Shown in pieces: positions 1-10,780 of a stretch of DNA of 64,000 bases. Under the pieces are notes generated by a model that saw only the letters and a program-made list of their open reading frames with translations, had not been told where the DNA came from and did not search any database. This stretch comes from Apostichopus japonicus (lineage: Eukaryota; Echinodermata; Holothuroidea; Aspidochirotida; Stichopodidae): positions 450,001 to 514,000 of the forward strand of contig NC_092574.1 in assembly GCF_037975245.1 (NCBI RefSeq), read 5' to 3'. Position 1 is the first letter of the stretch; each line of letters begins with the position of its first letter. The translations under genes were made by a program, and so were the position numbers.

Positions 1-122
1 TGACGTATTTTGGATCGAGGGCTTGAGACCAGGTGGGCGCAGTTTGCTTTTGCCGCGATCTTATACGGTCTCTGGATCTTTAAGTATTAGAAACGAACAT
101 AGATTTCTATCAACTGCTGTCG

Positions 123-187
123 TGGCGCGGTTGGTTGTGCTCTGTACCTCGAGAGCGTGACGTATTTTGGATCGCGGGCTCGAGACC
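123..187 (+). promoter_or_regulatory. tRNA-like A-box/B-box pair in the monomer (representative)
   Basis: TGGCGCGGTTGG at 123-134 matches the tRNA A-box consensus TRGCNNAGYNGG at 11 of 12 positions (G for the invariant A14). Bases 125-128 (GCGC) pair with 137-140 (GTGC) around an 8-nt loop GGTTGGTT, giving a complete four-pair D-arm with one G-U. GGCTCGAGACC at 177-187 matches B-box GGTTCGANTCC at 9 of 11 positions, starting 54 nt after the A-box start. TTTT at 205-208 could end a Pol III transcript. TTTT at 165-168, between the boxes, would work against a full-length transcript. The pair recurs in nearly every full-length monomer. Known: this layout is typical of tRNA-derived SINE heads. Inference: the satellite descends from one; activity is unknown. 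Confidence 0.5.
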
Positions 188-314
188 AGGCCAGCGCAGT
201 TTGCTTTTGCCGCGATCTTATACGGTCTCTGGAGCTTTAAGTATTAGAAACGAACATAGATTTCTATCAACTGCTGTCGTGGCGCGGTTGGTTGTGCTCT
301 GTACCTCGAGAGCG
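158..314 (+). repeat. Representative 157-bp satellite monomer
   Basis: Reference copy, taken to start at TGACGTATTTTGG and end at CTCGAGAGCG. It carries two CTCGAG (XhoI) sites, a run of CpG-containing words, the 8-bp dyad GATCGCGG/CCGCGATC, two TTTT runs, and an AT-rich middle (CTTTAAGTATTAG to GATTTCTATC). Loss of TG near the end and gain of G near the middle convert it to the 156-bp form that dominates the rest of the window. A length near one nucleosome is common for centromeric or heterochromatic satellites; that role is inference only. Confidence 0.95.
170..217. other. 8-bp dyad within the monomer (representative)
   Basis: GATCGCGG at 170-177 is the exact reverse complement of CCGCGATC at 210-217, separated by 32 nt that hold the B-box-like sequence. 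Most full-length monomers keep both arms. The 119-bp monomers lack the left arm. It could form a hairpin in single-stranded DNA or RNA, but no function is shown. Confidence 0.6.
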
Positions 315-471
315 TGACGTATTTTGGATCGCGGGCTCGAGACCAGGCCAGCGCAGTTTGCTTTTGCCGCGATCTTATACGGTCTCTGGAACTTTAAGTA
401 TTAGAAACGAACATAGATTTATATCAACTGCTGTCGTGGCGCGGTTGGTTGTGCTCTGTACCTCGAGAGCG

Positions 472-590
472 TGACGTATTTTGCGTAGTTTGCTTTTGCC
501 GCGATCTAATACGATCTCTGGAACTTTAAGTATTAGAAACGAACATCTGCTGTCGTGGCGCGGTTGGTTGTGCTCTGTACCTCGAGAGCG
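472..590 (+). repeat. 119-bp doubly deleted monomer, copy 1
   Basis: Relative to the 157-mer it lacks 25 bp after TATTTTG (removing the B-box-like sequence and the left dyad arm) and 13 bp after GAACAT (AGATTTATATCAA). It also carries the marker CTAATACGATCTCTGG. Because both deletions and the marker always occur together, the six copies must descend from one ancestral monomer. Confidence 0.9.
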
Positions 591-1218
591 TGACGCATTT
601 TGGATCGCGGGCTCGAGACCAGGCCAGCGCAGTTTGCTTTTGACGCGATCTTATACGGTCTCTGGAGCTTTAAGTATTAGAAACGAACATAGATTTCTAT
701 CAACTGCTGTCGTGGCGCGGTTGGTTGTGCTCTGTACCTCGAGAGCGTGACGTATTTTGGATCGAGGGCTTGAGACCAGGTGGGCGCAGTTTGCTTTTGC
801 CGCGATCTTATACGGTCTCTGGATCTTTAAGTATTAGAAACGAACATAGATTTCTATCAACTGCTGTCGTGGCGCGGTTGGTTGTGCTCTGTACCTCGAG
901 AGCGTGACGTATTTTGGATCGCGGGCTCGAGACCAGGCCAGCGCAGTTTGCTTTTGCCGCGATCTTATACGGTCTCTGGAGCTTTAAGTATTAGAAACGA
1001 ACATAGATTTCTATCAACTGCTGTCGTGGCGCGGTTGGTTGTGCTCTGTACCTCGAGAGCGTGACGTATTTTGGATCGCGGGCTCGAGACCAGGCCAGCG
1101 CAGTTTGCTTTTGCCGCGATCTTATACGGTCTCTGGAACTTTAAGTATTAGAAACGAACATAGATTTATATCAACTGCTGTCGTGGCGCGGTTGGTTGTG
1201 CTCTGTACCTCGAGAGCG

Positions 1219-1337
1219 TGACGTATTTTGCGTAGTTTGCTTTTGCCGCGATCTAATACGATCTCTGGAACTTTAAGTATTAGAAACGAACATCTGCTGT
1301 CGTGGCGCGGTTGGTTGTGCTCTGTACCTCGAGAGCG
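1219..1337 (+). repeat. 119-bp doubly deleted monomer, copy 2
   Basis: Same two deletions and same CTAATACGATC marker. It sits in the second 747-bp unit. Confidence 0.9.
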
Positions 1338-2122
1338 TGACGCATTTTGGATCGCGGGCTCGAGACCAGGCCAGCGCAGTTTGCTTTTGACGCGAACTTA
1401 TACGGTCTCTTGAACTTTAAGTATTAGAAACGAACATAGATTTCTATCAACTGCTGTCGTGGCGCGGTTGGTTGTGCTCTGTACCTCGAGAGCGTGACGT
1501 ATTTTGGATCGCGGGCTCGAGACCAGGCCAGCGCAGTTTGCTTTTGCCGCGATCTTATACGGTCTCTGGACCTTTTAGTATTAGAAACGAACATAGATTT
1601 ATATTAACTGCTGTCGTGGCGCGGTTGGTTGTGCTCTGTACCTCGAGAGCGTGACGTATTTTGGATCGCGGGCTTGAGACCGGGCCAGCGCAGTTTGCTT
1701 TTGCCGCGATCTTATACGGTCTCTGGAGCTTTAAGTATTAGAAACGAACATAGATTTCTATCAACTGCTGTCGTGGCGCGGTTGGTTGTGCTCTGTACCT
1801 CGAGAGCGTGACGTATTTTGGATCGCGGGCTCGAGACCAGGTGGGGGCAGTTTGCTTTTGCCGCGATCTTATACGGTCTCTGGAGCTTTAAGTATTAGAA
1901 ACGAACATAGATTTCTATCAACTGCTGTCGTGGCGCGGTTGGTTGTGCTCTGTACCTCGAGAGCGTGACGTATTTTGGATCGCGGGCTCGAGACCAGGCC
2001 AGCGCAGTTTGCTTTTGCCGCGATCTTATACGGTCTCTGGAACTTTAAGTATTAGAAACGAACATAGATTTATATCAACTGCTGTCGTGGCGCGGTTGGT
2101 TGTGCTCTGTACCTCGAGAGCG

Positions 2123-2241
2123 TGACGTATTTTGCGCAGTTTGCTTTTGCCGCGATCTAATACGATCTCTGGAACTTTAAGTATTAGAAACGAACATCTG
2201 CTGTCGTGGCGCGGTTGGTTGTGCTCTGTACCTCGAGAGCG
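2123..2241 (+). repeat. 119-bp doubly deleted monomer, copy 3
   Basis: Same deletions, but with TTTTGCGCAGTTTG instead of the TTTTGCGTAGTTTG of copies 1 and 2. It sits in the first 1367-bp unit. Confidence 0.9.
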
Positions 2242-3489
2242 TGACGTATTTTGGATCACGGGCTCGAGACCAGGCCAGCGCAGTTTGCTTTTGACGCGAA
2301 CTTATACGGTCTCTTGAACTTTAAGTATTAGAAACGAACATAGATTTCTATCAACTGCTGTCGTGGCGCGGTTGGTTGCTCTGTACCTCGAGAGCCTGAC
2401 GTATTTTGGATCGCGGGCTCGAGACCAGGTGGGGGCAGTTTGCTTTTGCCGCGATCTTATACGGTCTCTGGGAACTTTAAGTATTAGAAACGAACATAGA
2501 TTTATATCAACTGCTGTCGTGGCGCGGTTGGTTGCTCTGTACCTCGAGAGCGTGACGTATTATGGATCGCGGGCTCGAGACCAGGTGGGGGCAGTTTGCT
2601 TTTGCCGCGATCTTATACGGTCTCTGGGAACTTTAAGTATTAGAAACGAACATAGATTTATATCAACTGCTGTCGTGGCGCGGTTGGTTGCTCTGTACCT
2701 CGAGAGCGTGACGTATTTTGGATCGCGGGCTCGAGACCAGGTTGGGGCAGTTTGCTTTTGCCGCGATCTTATACGGTCTCTGGGAACTTTAAGTATTAGA
2801 AACGAACATAGATTTATATCAACTGCTGTCGTGGCGCGGTTGGTTGCTCTGTACCTCGAGAGCGTGACGTATTTTGGATCGCGGGCTCGAGACCAGGCCA
2901 GCGCAGTTTGCTTTTGCCGGGATCTTATACGGTCTCTGGGAACTTTAAGTATTAGAAACGAACATAGATTTATATCAACTGCCGTCGTGGCGCGGTGGGT
3001 TGCTCTGTACCTCGAGAGCGTGACGTATTTTGGATCGCGGGCTCGAGACCAGGTGGGGCAGTTTGCTTTTGCCGCGATCTTATACGGTCTCTGGGAACTT
3101 TAAGTATTAGAAACGAACATAGATTTATATCAGCTGCTGTCGTGGCGCGGTTGGTTGCTCTGTACCTCGAGAGCGTGACGTATTTTGGATCGCGGGCTCG
3201 AGACCAGGTGGGGGCAGTTTGCTTTTGCCGCGATCTTATACGGTCTCTGGAGCTTTAAGTATTAGAAACGAACATAGATTTCTATCAACTGCTGTCGTGG
3301 CGCGGTTGGTTGTGCTCTGTACCTCGAGAGCGTGACGTATTTTGGATCGCGGGCTCGAGACCAGGCCAGCGCAGTTTGCTTTTGCCGCGATCTTATACGG
3401 TCTCTGGAACTTTAAGTATTAGAAACGAACATAGATTTATATCAACTGCTGTCGTGGCGCGGTTGGTTGTGCTCTGTACCTCGAGAGCG

Positions 3490-3608
3490 TGACGTATTTT
3501 GCGCAGTTTGCTTTTGCCGCGATCTAATACGATCTCTGGAACTTTAAGTATTAGAAACGAACATCTGCTGTCGTGGCGCGGTTGGTTGTGCTCTGTACCT
3601 CGAGAGCG
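3490..3608 (+). repeat. 119-bp doubly deleted monomer, copy 4
   Basis: Copy of the monomer at 2123, exactly 1367 bp downstream, with the same GCGCAG variant. Confidence 0.9.
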
Positions 3609-6257
3609 TGACGTATTTTGGATCACGGGCCCGAGACCAGGCCAGCGCAGTTTGCTTTTGACGCGAACTTATACGGTCTCTTGAACTTTAAGTATTAGAA
3701 ACGAACATAGATTTCTATAAACTGCTGTCGTGGCGCGGTTGGTTGCTCTGTACCTCGAGAGCCTGACGTATTTTGGATCGCGGGCTCGAGACCAGGTGGG
3801 GGCAGTTTGCTTTTGCCGCGATCTTATACGGTCTCTGGGAACTTTAAGTATTAGAAACGAACATAGATTTATATCAACTGCTGTCGTGGCGCGGTTGGTT
3901 GCTCTGTACCTCGAGAGCGTGACGTATTATGGATCGCGGGCTCGAGACCAGGTGGGGGCAGTTTGCTTTTGCCGCGATCTTATACGGTCTCTGGGAACTT
4001 TAAGTATTAGAAACGAACATAGATTTATATCAACTGCTGTCGTGGCGCGGTTGGTTGCTCTGTACCTCGAGAGCGTGACGTATTTTGGATCGCGGGCTCG
4101 AGACCAGGTTGGGGCAGTTTGCTTTTGCCGCGATCTTATACGGTCTCTGGGAACTTTAAGTATTAGAAACGAACATAGATTTATATCAACTGCTGTCGTG
4201 GCGCGGTTGGTTGCTCTGTACCTCGAGAGCGTGACGTATTTTGGATCGCGGGCTCGAGACCAGGCCAGCGCAGTTTGCTTTTGCCGGGATCTTATACGGT
4301 CTCTGGGAACTTTAAGTATTAGAAACGAACATAGATTTATATCAACTGCTGTCGTGGCGCGGTTGGTTGCTCTGTATCTCGAGAGCGTGACGTATTTTGG
4401 ATCGCGGGCTCGAGACCAGGTGGGGGCAGTTTGCTTTTGCCGCGATCTTATACGGTCTCTGGGAACTTTAAGTATTAGAAACGAACATAGATTTATATCA
4501 ACTGCTGTCGTGGCGCGGTTGGTTGCTCTGTACCTCGAGAGCGTGACGTATTTTGGATCGCGGGCTCGAGACCAGGTGGGGCAGTTTGCTTTTGCCGCGA
4601 TCTCATACGGTCTCTGGGAACTTTAAGTATTAGAAACGAACATAGATTTATATCAACTGCCGTCGTGGCGCGGTTGGTTGCTCTGTACCTCGAGAGCGTG
4701 ACGTATTTTGGATCGCGGGCTCGAGACCAGGTTGGGGCAGTTTGCTTTTGCCGCGATCTTATACGGTCTCTGGGAACTTTAAGTATTAGAAACGAACATA
4801 GATTTATATCAACTGCCGTCGTGGCGCGGTTGGTTGCTCTGTACCTCGAGAGCGTGACGTATTTTGGATCGCGGGCTCGAGACCAGGTTGGGGCAGTTTG
4901 CTTTTGCCGCGTTCTTATACGGTCTCTGGGAACTTTAAGTATTAGAAACGAACATAGATTTATATCGGCTGCTGTCGTGGCGCGGTTGGTTGCTCTGTAC
5001 CTCGAGAGCGTGACGTATTTTGGATCGCGGGCTCGAGACCAGGTGGGGGCAGTTTGCTTTTGCCGCGATCTTATACGGTCTCTGGAACTTTAAGTATTAG
5101 AAACGAACATAGATTTATATCAACTGCTGTCGTGGCGCGGTTGGTTGCTCTGTACCTCGAGAACGTGACGTATTTTGGATCGCGGGCTCGAGACCAGGTG
5201 GGGGCAGTTTGCTTTTGCCGCGATCTTATACGGTCTCTGGAACTTTAAGTATTAGAAACGAACATAGATTTATATCAACTGCTGTCGTGGCGCGGTTGGT
5301 TGCTCTGTACCTCGAGAGCGTGACGTATTTTGGATCGCGGGCTCGAGACCAGGTGGGGGCAGTTTGCTTTTGCCGCGATCTCATACGGTCTCTGGGAACT
5401 TTAAGTATTAGAAACGAACATAGATTTATATCAACTGCCGTCGTGGCGCGGTTGGTTGCTCTGTACCTCGAGAGCGTGACGTATTTTGGATCGCGGGCTC
5501 GAGGCCAGGTGGGGGCAGTTTGCTTTTGCCGCGATCTGGTACGGTCTCTGGAACTTTAAGTATTAGAAACGAACATAGATTTCTATCAACTGCTGTCGTG
5601 GCGCGGTTGGTTGCTCTGTACCTCGAGAGCGTGACGTATTTTGGATCGCGGGCTCCAGGCCAGGTGGGGGCAGTTTGCTTTTGCCGCGATCTGGTACGGT
5701 CTCTGGAACTTTAAGTATTAGAAACGAACATAGATTTATATCAACTGCTGTCGTGGCGCGGTTGGTTGCTCTGTACCTCGAGAGCGTGACGTATTTTGGA
5801 TCGAGGGCTTGAGACCAGGTGGGCGCAGTTTGCTTTTGCCGCGATCTTATACGGTCTCTGGATCTTTAAGTATTAGAAACGAACATAGATTTCTATCAAC
5901 TGCTGTCGTGGCGCGGTTGGTTGTGCTCTGTACCTCGAGAGCGTGACGTATTTTGGATCGCGGGCTCGAGACCAGGCCAGCGCAGTTTGCTTTTGCCGCG
6001 ATCTTATACGGTCTCTGGAGCTTTAAGTATTAGAAACGAACATAGATTTCTATCAACTGCTGTCGTGGCGCGGTTGGTTGTGCTCTGTACCTCGAGAGCG
6101 TGACGTATTTTGGATCGCGGGCTCGAGACCAGGCCAGCGCAGTTTGCTTTTGCCGCGATCTTATACGGTCTCTGGAACTTTAAGTATTAGAAACGAACAT
6201 AGATTTATATCAACTGCTGTCGTGGCGCGGTTGGTTGTGCTCTGTACCTCGAGAGCG

Positions 6258-6376
6258 TGACGTATTTTGCGTAGTTTGCTTTTGCCGCGATCTAATACGA
6301 TCTCTGGAACTTTAAGTATTAGAAACGAACATCTGCTGTCGTGGCGCGGTTGGTTGTGCTCTGTACCTCGAGAGCG
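6258..6376 (+). repeat. 119-bp doubly deleted monomer, copy 5
   Basis: Carries the GCGTAG variant like copies 1 and 2. It closes a 590-bp four-monomer block that starts at 5787. Confidence 0.9.
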
Positions 6377-8868
6377 TGACGTATTTTGGATCGCGGGCTC
6401 GAGGCCAGGTGGGGGCAGTTTGCTTTTGCCGCGATCTGGTACGGTCTCTGGAACTTTAAGTATTAGAAACGAACATAGATTTATATCAACTGCTGTCGTG
6501 GCGCGGTTGGTTGCTCTGTACCTCGAGAGCGTGACGTATTTTGGATCGCGGGCTCCAGGCCAGGTGGGGGCAGTTTGCTTTTGCCGCGATCTGGTACGGT
6601 CTCTGGAACTTTAAGTATTAGAAACGAACATAGATTTATATCAACTGCTGTCGTGGCGCGGTTGGTTGCTCTGTACCTCGAGAGCGTGACGTATTTTGGA
6701 TCGCCGGCTCGAGGCCAGGTGGGGGCAGTTAGCTTTTGCCGCGATCTGGTACGGTCTCTGGAACTTTAAGTATTAGAAACGAACATAGATTTATATCAAC
6801 TGCTGTCGTGGCGCGGTTGGTTGCTCTGTACCTCGAGAGCGTGACGTATTATGGATCGCGGGCTCGAGACCAGGTGGGGGCAGTTTGCTTTTGCCGCGAT
6901 CTGGTACGGTCTCTGGGAACTTTAAGTATTAGAAACGAACATAGATTTATATCAACTGCCGTCGTGGCGCGGTTGGTTGCTCTGTACCTCGAGAGCGTGA
7001 CGTATTTTTGATCGCTGGCTCGAGACCAGGTGGGGGCAGTTAGCTTTTGCCGCGATCTCATACGGTCTCTGGGAACTTTAAGTATTAGAAACGAACATAG
7101 ATTTATATCAACTGCTGTCGTGGCGCGGTTGGTTGCTCTGTACCTCGAGAGCGTGACGTATTTTGGATCGCGGGCTCGAGACCAGGCCAGCGCAGTTTGC
7201 TTTTGCCGCGATCTTATACGGTCTCTGGGAACTTTAAGTATTAGAAACGAACATAGATTTATATCAACTGCTGTCGTGGCGCGGTTGGTTGCTCTGTACC
7301 TCGAGAGCGTGACGTATTTTGGATCGCGGGCTCGAGACCAGGTGGGGGCAGTTTGCTTTTGCCGGGATCTTATACGGTCTCTGGGAACTTTAAGTATTAG
7401 AAACGAACATAGATTTATATCAACTGCTGTCGTGGCGCGGTTGGTTGCTCTGTACCTCGAGAGCGTGACGTATTTTGGATCGCGGGCTCGAGACCAGGTT
7501 GGGGCAGTTTGCTTTTGCCGCGTTCTTATACGGTCTCTGGGAACTTTAAGTATTAGAAACGAACATAGATTTATATCGGCTGCTGTCGTGGCGCGGTTGG
7601 TTGCTCTGTACCTCGAGAGCGTGACGTATTTTGGATCGCGGGCTCGAGACCAGGTGGGGGCAGTTTGCTTTTGCCGCGATCTTATACGGTCTCTGGAACT
7701 TTAAGTATTAGAAACGAACATAGATTTATATCAACTGCTGTCGTGGCGCGGTTGGTTGCTCTGTACCTCGAGAACGTGACGTATTTTGGATCGCGGGCTC
7801 GAGACCAGGTGGGGGCAGTTTGCTTTTGCCGCGATCTCATACGGTCTCTGGAACTTTAAGTATTAGAAACGAACATAGATTTATATCAACTGCTGTCGTG
7901 GCGCGGTTGGTTGCTCTGTACCTCGAGAGCGTGACGTATTTTGGATCGCGGGCTCGAGACCAGGTGGGGGCAGTTTGCTTTTGCCGCGATCTCATACGGT
8001 CTCTGGGAACTTTAAGTATTAGAAACGAACATAGATTTATATCAACTGCCGTCGTGGCGCGGTTGGTTGCTCTGTACCTCGAGAGCGTGACGTATTTTGG
8101 ATCGCGGGCTCGAGGCCAGGTGGGGGCAGTTTGCTTTTGCCGCGATCTGGTACGGTCTCTGGAACTTTAAGTATTAGAAACGAACATAGATTTCTATCAA
8201 CTGCTGTCGTGGCGCGGTTGGTTGCTCTGTACCTCGAGAGCGTGACGTATTTTGGATCGCGGGCTCCAGGCCAGGTGGGGGCAGTTTGCTTTTGCCGCGA
8301 TCTGGTACGGTCTCTGGAACTTTAAGTATTAGAAACGAACATAGATTTATATCAACTGCTGTCGTGGCGCGGTTGGTTGCTCTGTACCTCGAGAGCGTGA
8401 CGTATTTTGGATCGAGGGCTTGAGACCAGGTGGGCGCAGTTTGCTTTTGCCGCGATCTTATACGGTCTCTGGATCTTTAAGTATTAGAAACGAACATAGA
8501 TTTCTATCAACTGCTGTCGTGGCGCGGTTGGTTGTGCTCTGTACCTCGAGAGCGTGACGTATTTTGGATCGCGGGCTCGAGACCAGGCCAGCGCAGTTTG
8601 CTTTTGCCGCGATCTGATACGGTCTCTGGAGCTTTAAGTATTAGAAACGAACATAGATTTCTATCAACTGCTGTCGTGGCGCGGTTGGTTGTGCTCTGTA
8701 CCTCGAGAGCGTGACGTATTTTGGATCGCGGGCTCGAGACCAGGCCAGCGCAGTTTGCTTTTGCCGCGATCTTATACGGTCTCTGGAACTTTAAGTATTA
8801 GAAACGAACATAGATTTATATCAACTGCTGTCGTGGCGCGGTTGGTTGTGCTCTGTACCTCGAGAGCG

Positions 8869-8987
8869 TGACGTATTTTGCGTAGTTTGCTTTTGCCGCG
8901 ATCTAATACGATCTCTGGAACTTTAAGTATTAGAAACGAACATCTGCTGTCGTGGCGCGGTTGGTTGTGCTCTGTACCTCGAGAGCG
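8869..8987 (+). repeat. 119-bp doubly deleted monomer, copy 6
   Basis: The 2611-bp-offset copy of the monomer at 6258. No further copy was noticed in the rest of the window. Confidence 0.9.
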
Positions 8988-10760
8988 TGACGTATTTTGG
9001 ATCGCGGGCTCGAGGCCAGGTGGGGGCAGTTTGCTTTTGCCGCGATCTGGTACGGTCTCTGGAACTTTAAGTATTAGAAACGAACATAGATTTATATCAA
9101 CTGCTGTCGTGGCGCGGTTGGTTGCTCTGTACCTCGAGAGCGTGACGTATTTTGGATCGCGGGCTCCAGGCCAGGTGGGGGCAGTTTGCTTTTGCCGCGA
9201 TCTGGTACGGTCTCTGGAACTTTAAGTATTAGAAACGAACATAGATTTATATCAACTGCTGTCGTGGCGCGGTTGGTTGCTCTGTACCTCGAGAGCGTGA
9301 CGTATTTTGGATCGCCGGCTCGAGGCCAGGTGGGGGCAGTTAGCTTTTGCCGCGATCTGGTACGGTCTCTGGAACTTTAAGTATTAGAAACGAACATAGA
9401 TTTATATCAACTGCTGTCGTGGCGCGGTTGGTTGCTCTGTACCTCGAGAGCGTGACGTATTATGGATCGCGGGCTCGAGACCAGGTGGGGGCAGTTTGCT
9501 TTTGCCGCGATCTGGTACGGTCTCTGGGAACTTTAAGTATTAGAAACGAACATAGATTTATATCAACTGCCGTCGTGGCGCGGTTGGTTGCTCTGTACCT
9601 CGAGAGCGTGACGTATTTTTGATCGCTGGCTCGAGACCAGGTGGGGGCAGTTAGCTTTTGCCGCGATCTCATACGGTCTCTGGGAACTTTAAGTATTAGA
9701 AACGAACATAGATTTATATCAACTGCTGTCGTGGCGCGGTTGGTTGCTCTGTACCTCGAGAGCGTGACGTATTTTGGATCGCGGGCTCGAGACCAGGCCA
9801 GCGCAGTTTGCTTTTGCCGCGATCTTATACGGTCTCTGGGAACTTTAAGTATTAGAAACGAACATAGATTTATATCAACTGCTGTCGTGGCGCGGTTGGT
9901 TGCTCTGTACCTCGAGAGCGTGACGTATTTTGGATCGCGGGCTCGAGACCAGGTGGGGGCAGTTTGCTTTTGCCGGGATCTTATACGGTCTCTGGGAACT
10001 TTAAGTATTAGAAACGAACATAGATTTATATCAACTGCCGTCGTGGCGCGGTTGGTTGCTCTGTACCTCGAGAGCGTGACGTATTTTGGATCGCGGGCTC
10101 GAGACCAGGTGGGGCAGTTTGCTTTTGCCGCGATCTCATACGGTCTCTGGGAACTTTAAGTATTAGAAACGAACATAGATTTATATCAGCTGCTGTCGTG
10201 GCGCGGTTGGTTGCTCTGTACCTCGAGAGCGTGACGTATTTTGGATCGCGGGCTCGAGACCATGTGGGGGCAGTTTGCTTTTGCCGCGATCTTATACGGT
10301 CTCTGGAACTTTAAGTATTAGAAACGAACATAGATTTATATCAACTGCTGTCGTGGCGCGGTTGGTTGCTCTGTACCTCGAGAGCGTGACGTATTTTGGA
10401 TCGCGGGCTCGAGACCAGGTGGGGGCAGTTTGCTTTTGCCGCGATCTCATACGGTCTCTGGAACTTTAAGTATTAGAAACGAACATAGATTTCTATCAAC
10501 TGCTGTCGTGGCGCGGTTGGTTGTGCTCTGTACCTCGAGAGCGTGACGTATTTTGGATCGCGGGCTCGAGACCAGGTGGGGGCAGTTTGCTTTTGCCGCG
10601 ATCTTATACGGTCTCTGGAGCTTTAAGTATTAGAAACGAACATAGATTTCTATCAACTGCTGTCGTGGCGCGGTTGGTTGTGCTCTGTACCTCGAGAGCG
10701 TGACGTATTTTGGATCGCGGGCTCGAGACCAGGCCAGCGCAGTTTGCTTTTGCCGCGATC

Positions 10761-10780
10761 TCATACGGTCTCTGGAACTT
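10761..10780 (+). repeat. Left target-site duplication of the LINE insertion
   Basis: TCATACGGTCTCTGGAACTT lies directly against the LINE tail. The matching sequence follows the other end of the insertion at 14619-14639, with one substitution (C/T) and one extra G. The pair fits a duplication of about 20 bp made by staggered nicks. The two differences are both common monomer variants, so later exchange with neighbouring monomers may have changed one side. Confidence 0.6.

Larger units (their letters stand above)
1..1392 (+). repeat. 747-bp higher-order repeat, two copies
   Basis: Monomers starting at 1, 158, 315, 472 (119 bp) and 591 recur at 748, 905, 1062, 1219 (119 bp) and 1338, an offset of 747 bp (4 x 157 + 119). 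The first monomer of each set is marked by GATCGAGGGCTTGAG and CTGGATCTTT. The copies match to about 643/1390, where ACGCGATCTT becomes ACGCGAACTT. The same four-monomer block (157+157+157+119 = 590 bp) appears again at 5787-6376 and 8398-8987. Confidence 0.85.
1828..4347 (+). repeat. 1367-bp higher-order repeat, two partial copies
   Basis: Sequence from about 1828-2980 recurs at about 3195-4347 with a constant offset of 1367 bp (119 + 8 x 156). Shared markers are the 119-bp monomer, GGATCACGGGC, ACGCGAACTT, CTCGAGAGCCTGACG, TATTATGGATCGC and GCCGGGATCTT. The right boundary is where GCCGTCGTGGCGCGGTGGG (2982) faces GCTGTCGTGGCGCGGTTGG (4349). Confidence 0.8.
4819..10037 (+). repeat. 2611-bp tandem duplication, two adjoining copies
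   Basis: About 4819-7429 and 7430-10037 are tandem copies with offset 2611 bp (17 monomers, one of them the 119-bp form). Shared rare variants are CCGCGTTCTT (4909/7520), TATCGGCTGC, CTCGAGAACGTGACG, GGGCTCCAGGCCAGG, GGATCGCCGGCTCG and TATTTTTGATCGCTGG. I saw only two or three differences, such as GATCTTATAC against GATCTCATAC (5224/7835) and against GATCTGATAC (6001/8612), so the event is recent. Confidence 0.88.
1..10780 (+). repeat. Satellite array, left block
   Basis: About 69 head-to-tail copies of one satellite monomer, continuing off the left window edge. Two main forms alternate. The 157-bp form has GGTTGGTTGTGCTCTG. The 156/155-bp form has lost the TG (GGTTGGTTGCTCTG), and its 156-bp version has gained a G (CTGGGAAC). 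A 119-bp deleted monomer recurs six times. Common single-site variants are GGCCAGCGC or GGTGGGGGC before AGTTTGC, GATCTTATAC, GATCTCATAC or GATCTGGTAC, and AGATTTCTATC or AGATTTATATC. Short open frames recurring every 157 bp are repeat artefacts. No gene was seen in this block. Confidence 0.97.

Noticed and set aside
158-314. CENP-B box in the monomer (TTCGTTTC on the minus strand)
   Set aside because: Only TTCG matches; the required A and CGGG positions of the CENP-B box are absent.
158-314. 5S rRNA or rDNA spacer origin
   Set aside because: The internal control elements seen are tRNA-like A and B boxes, and no conserved 5S or large rRNA core is visible.
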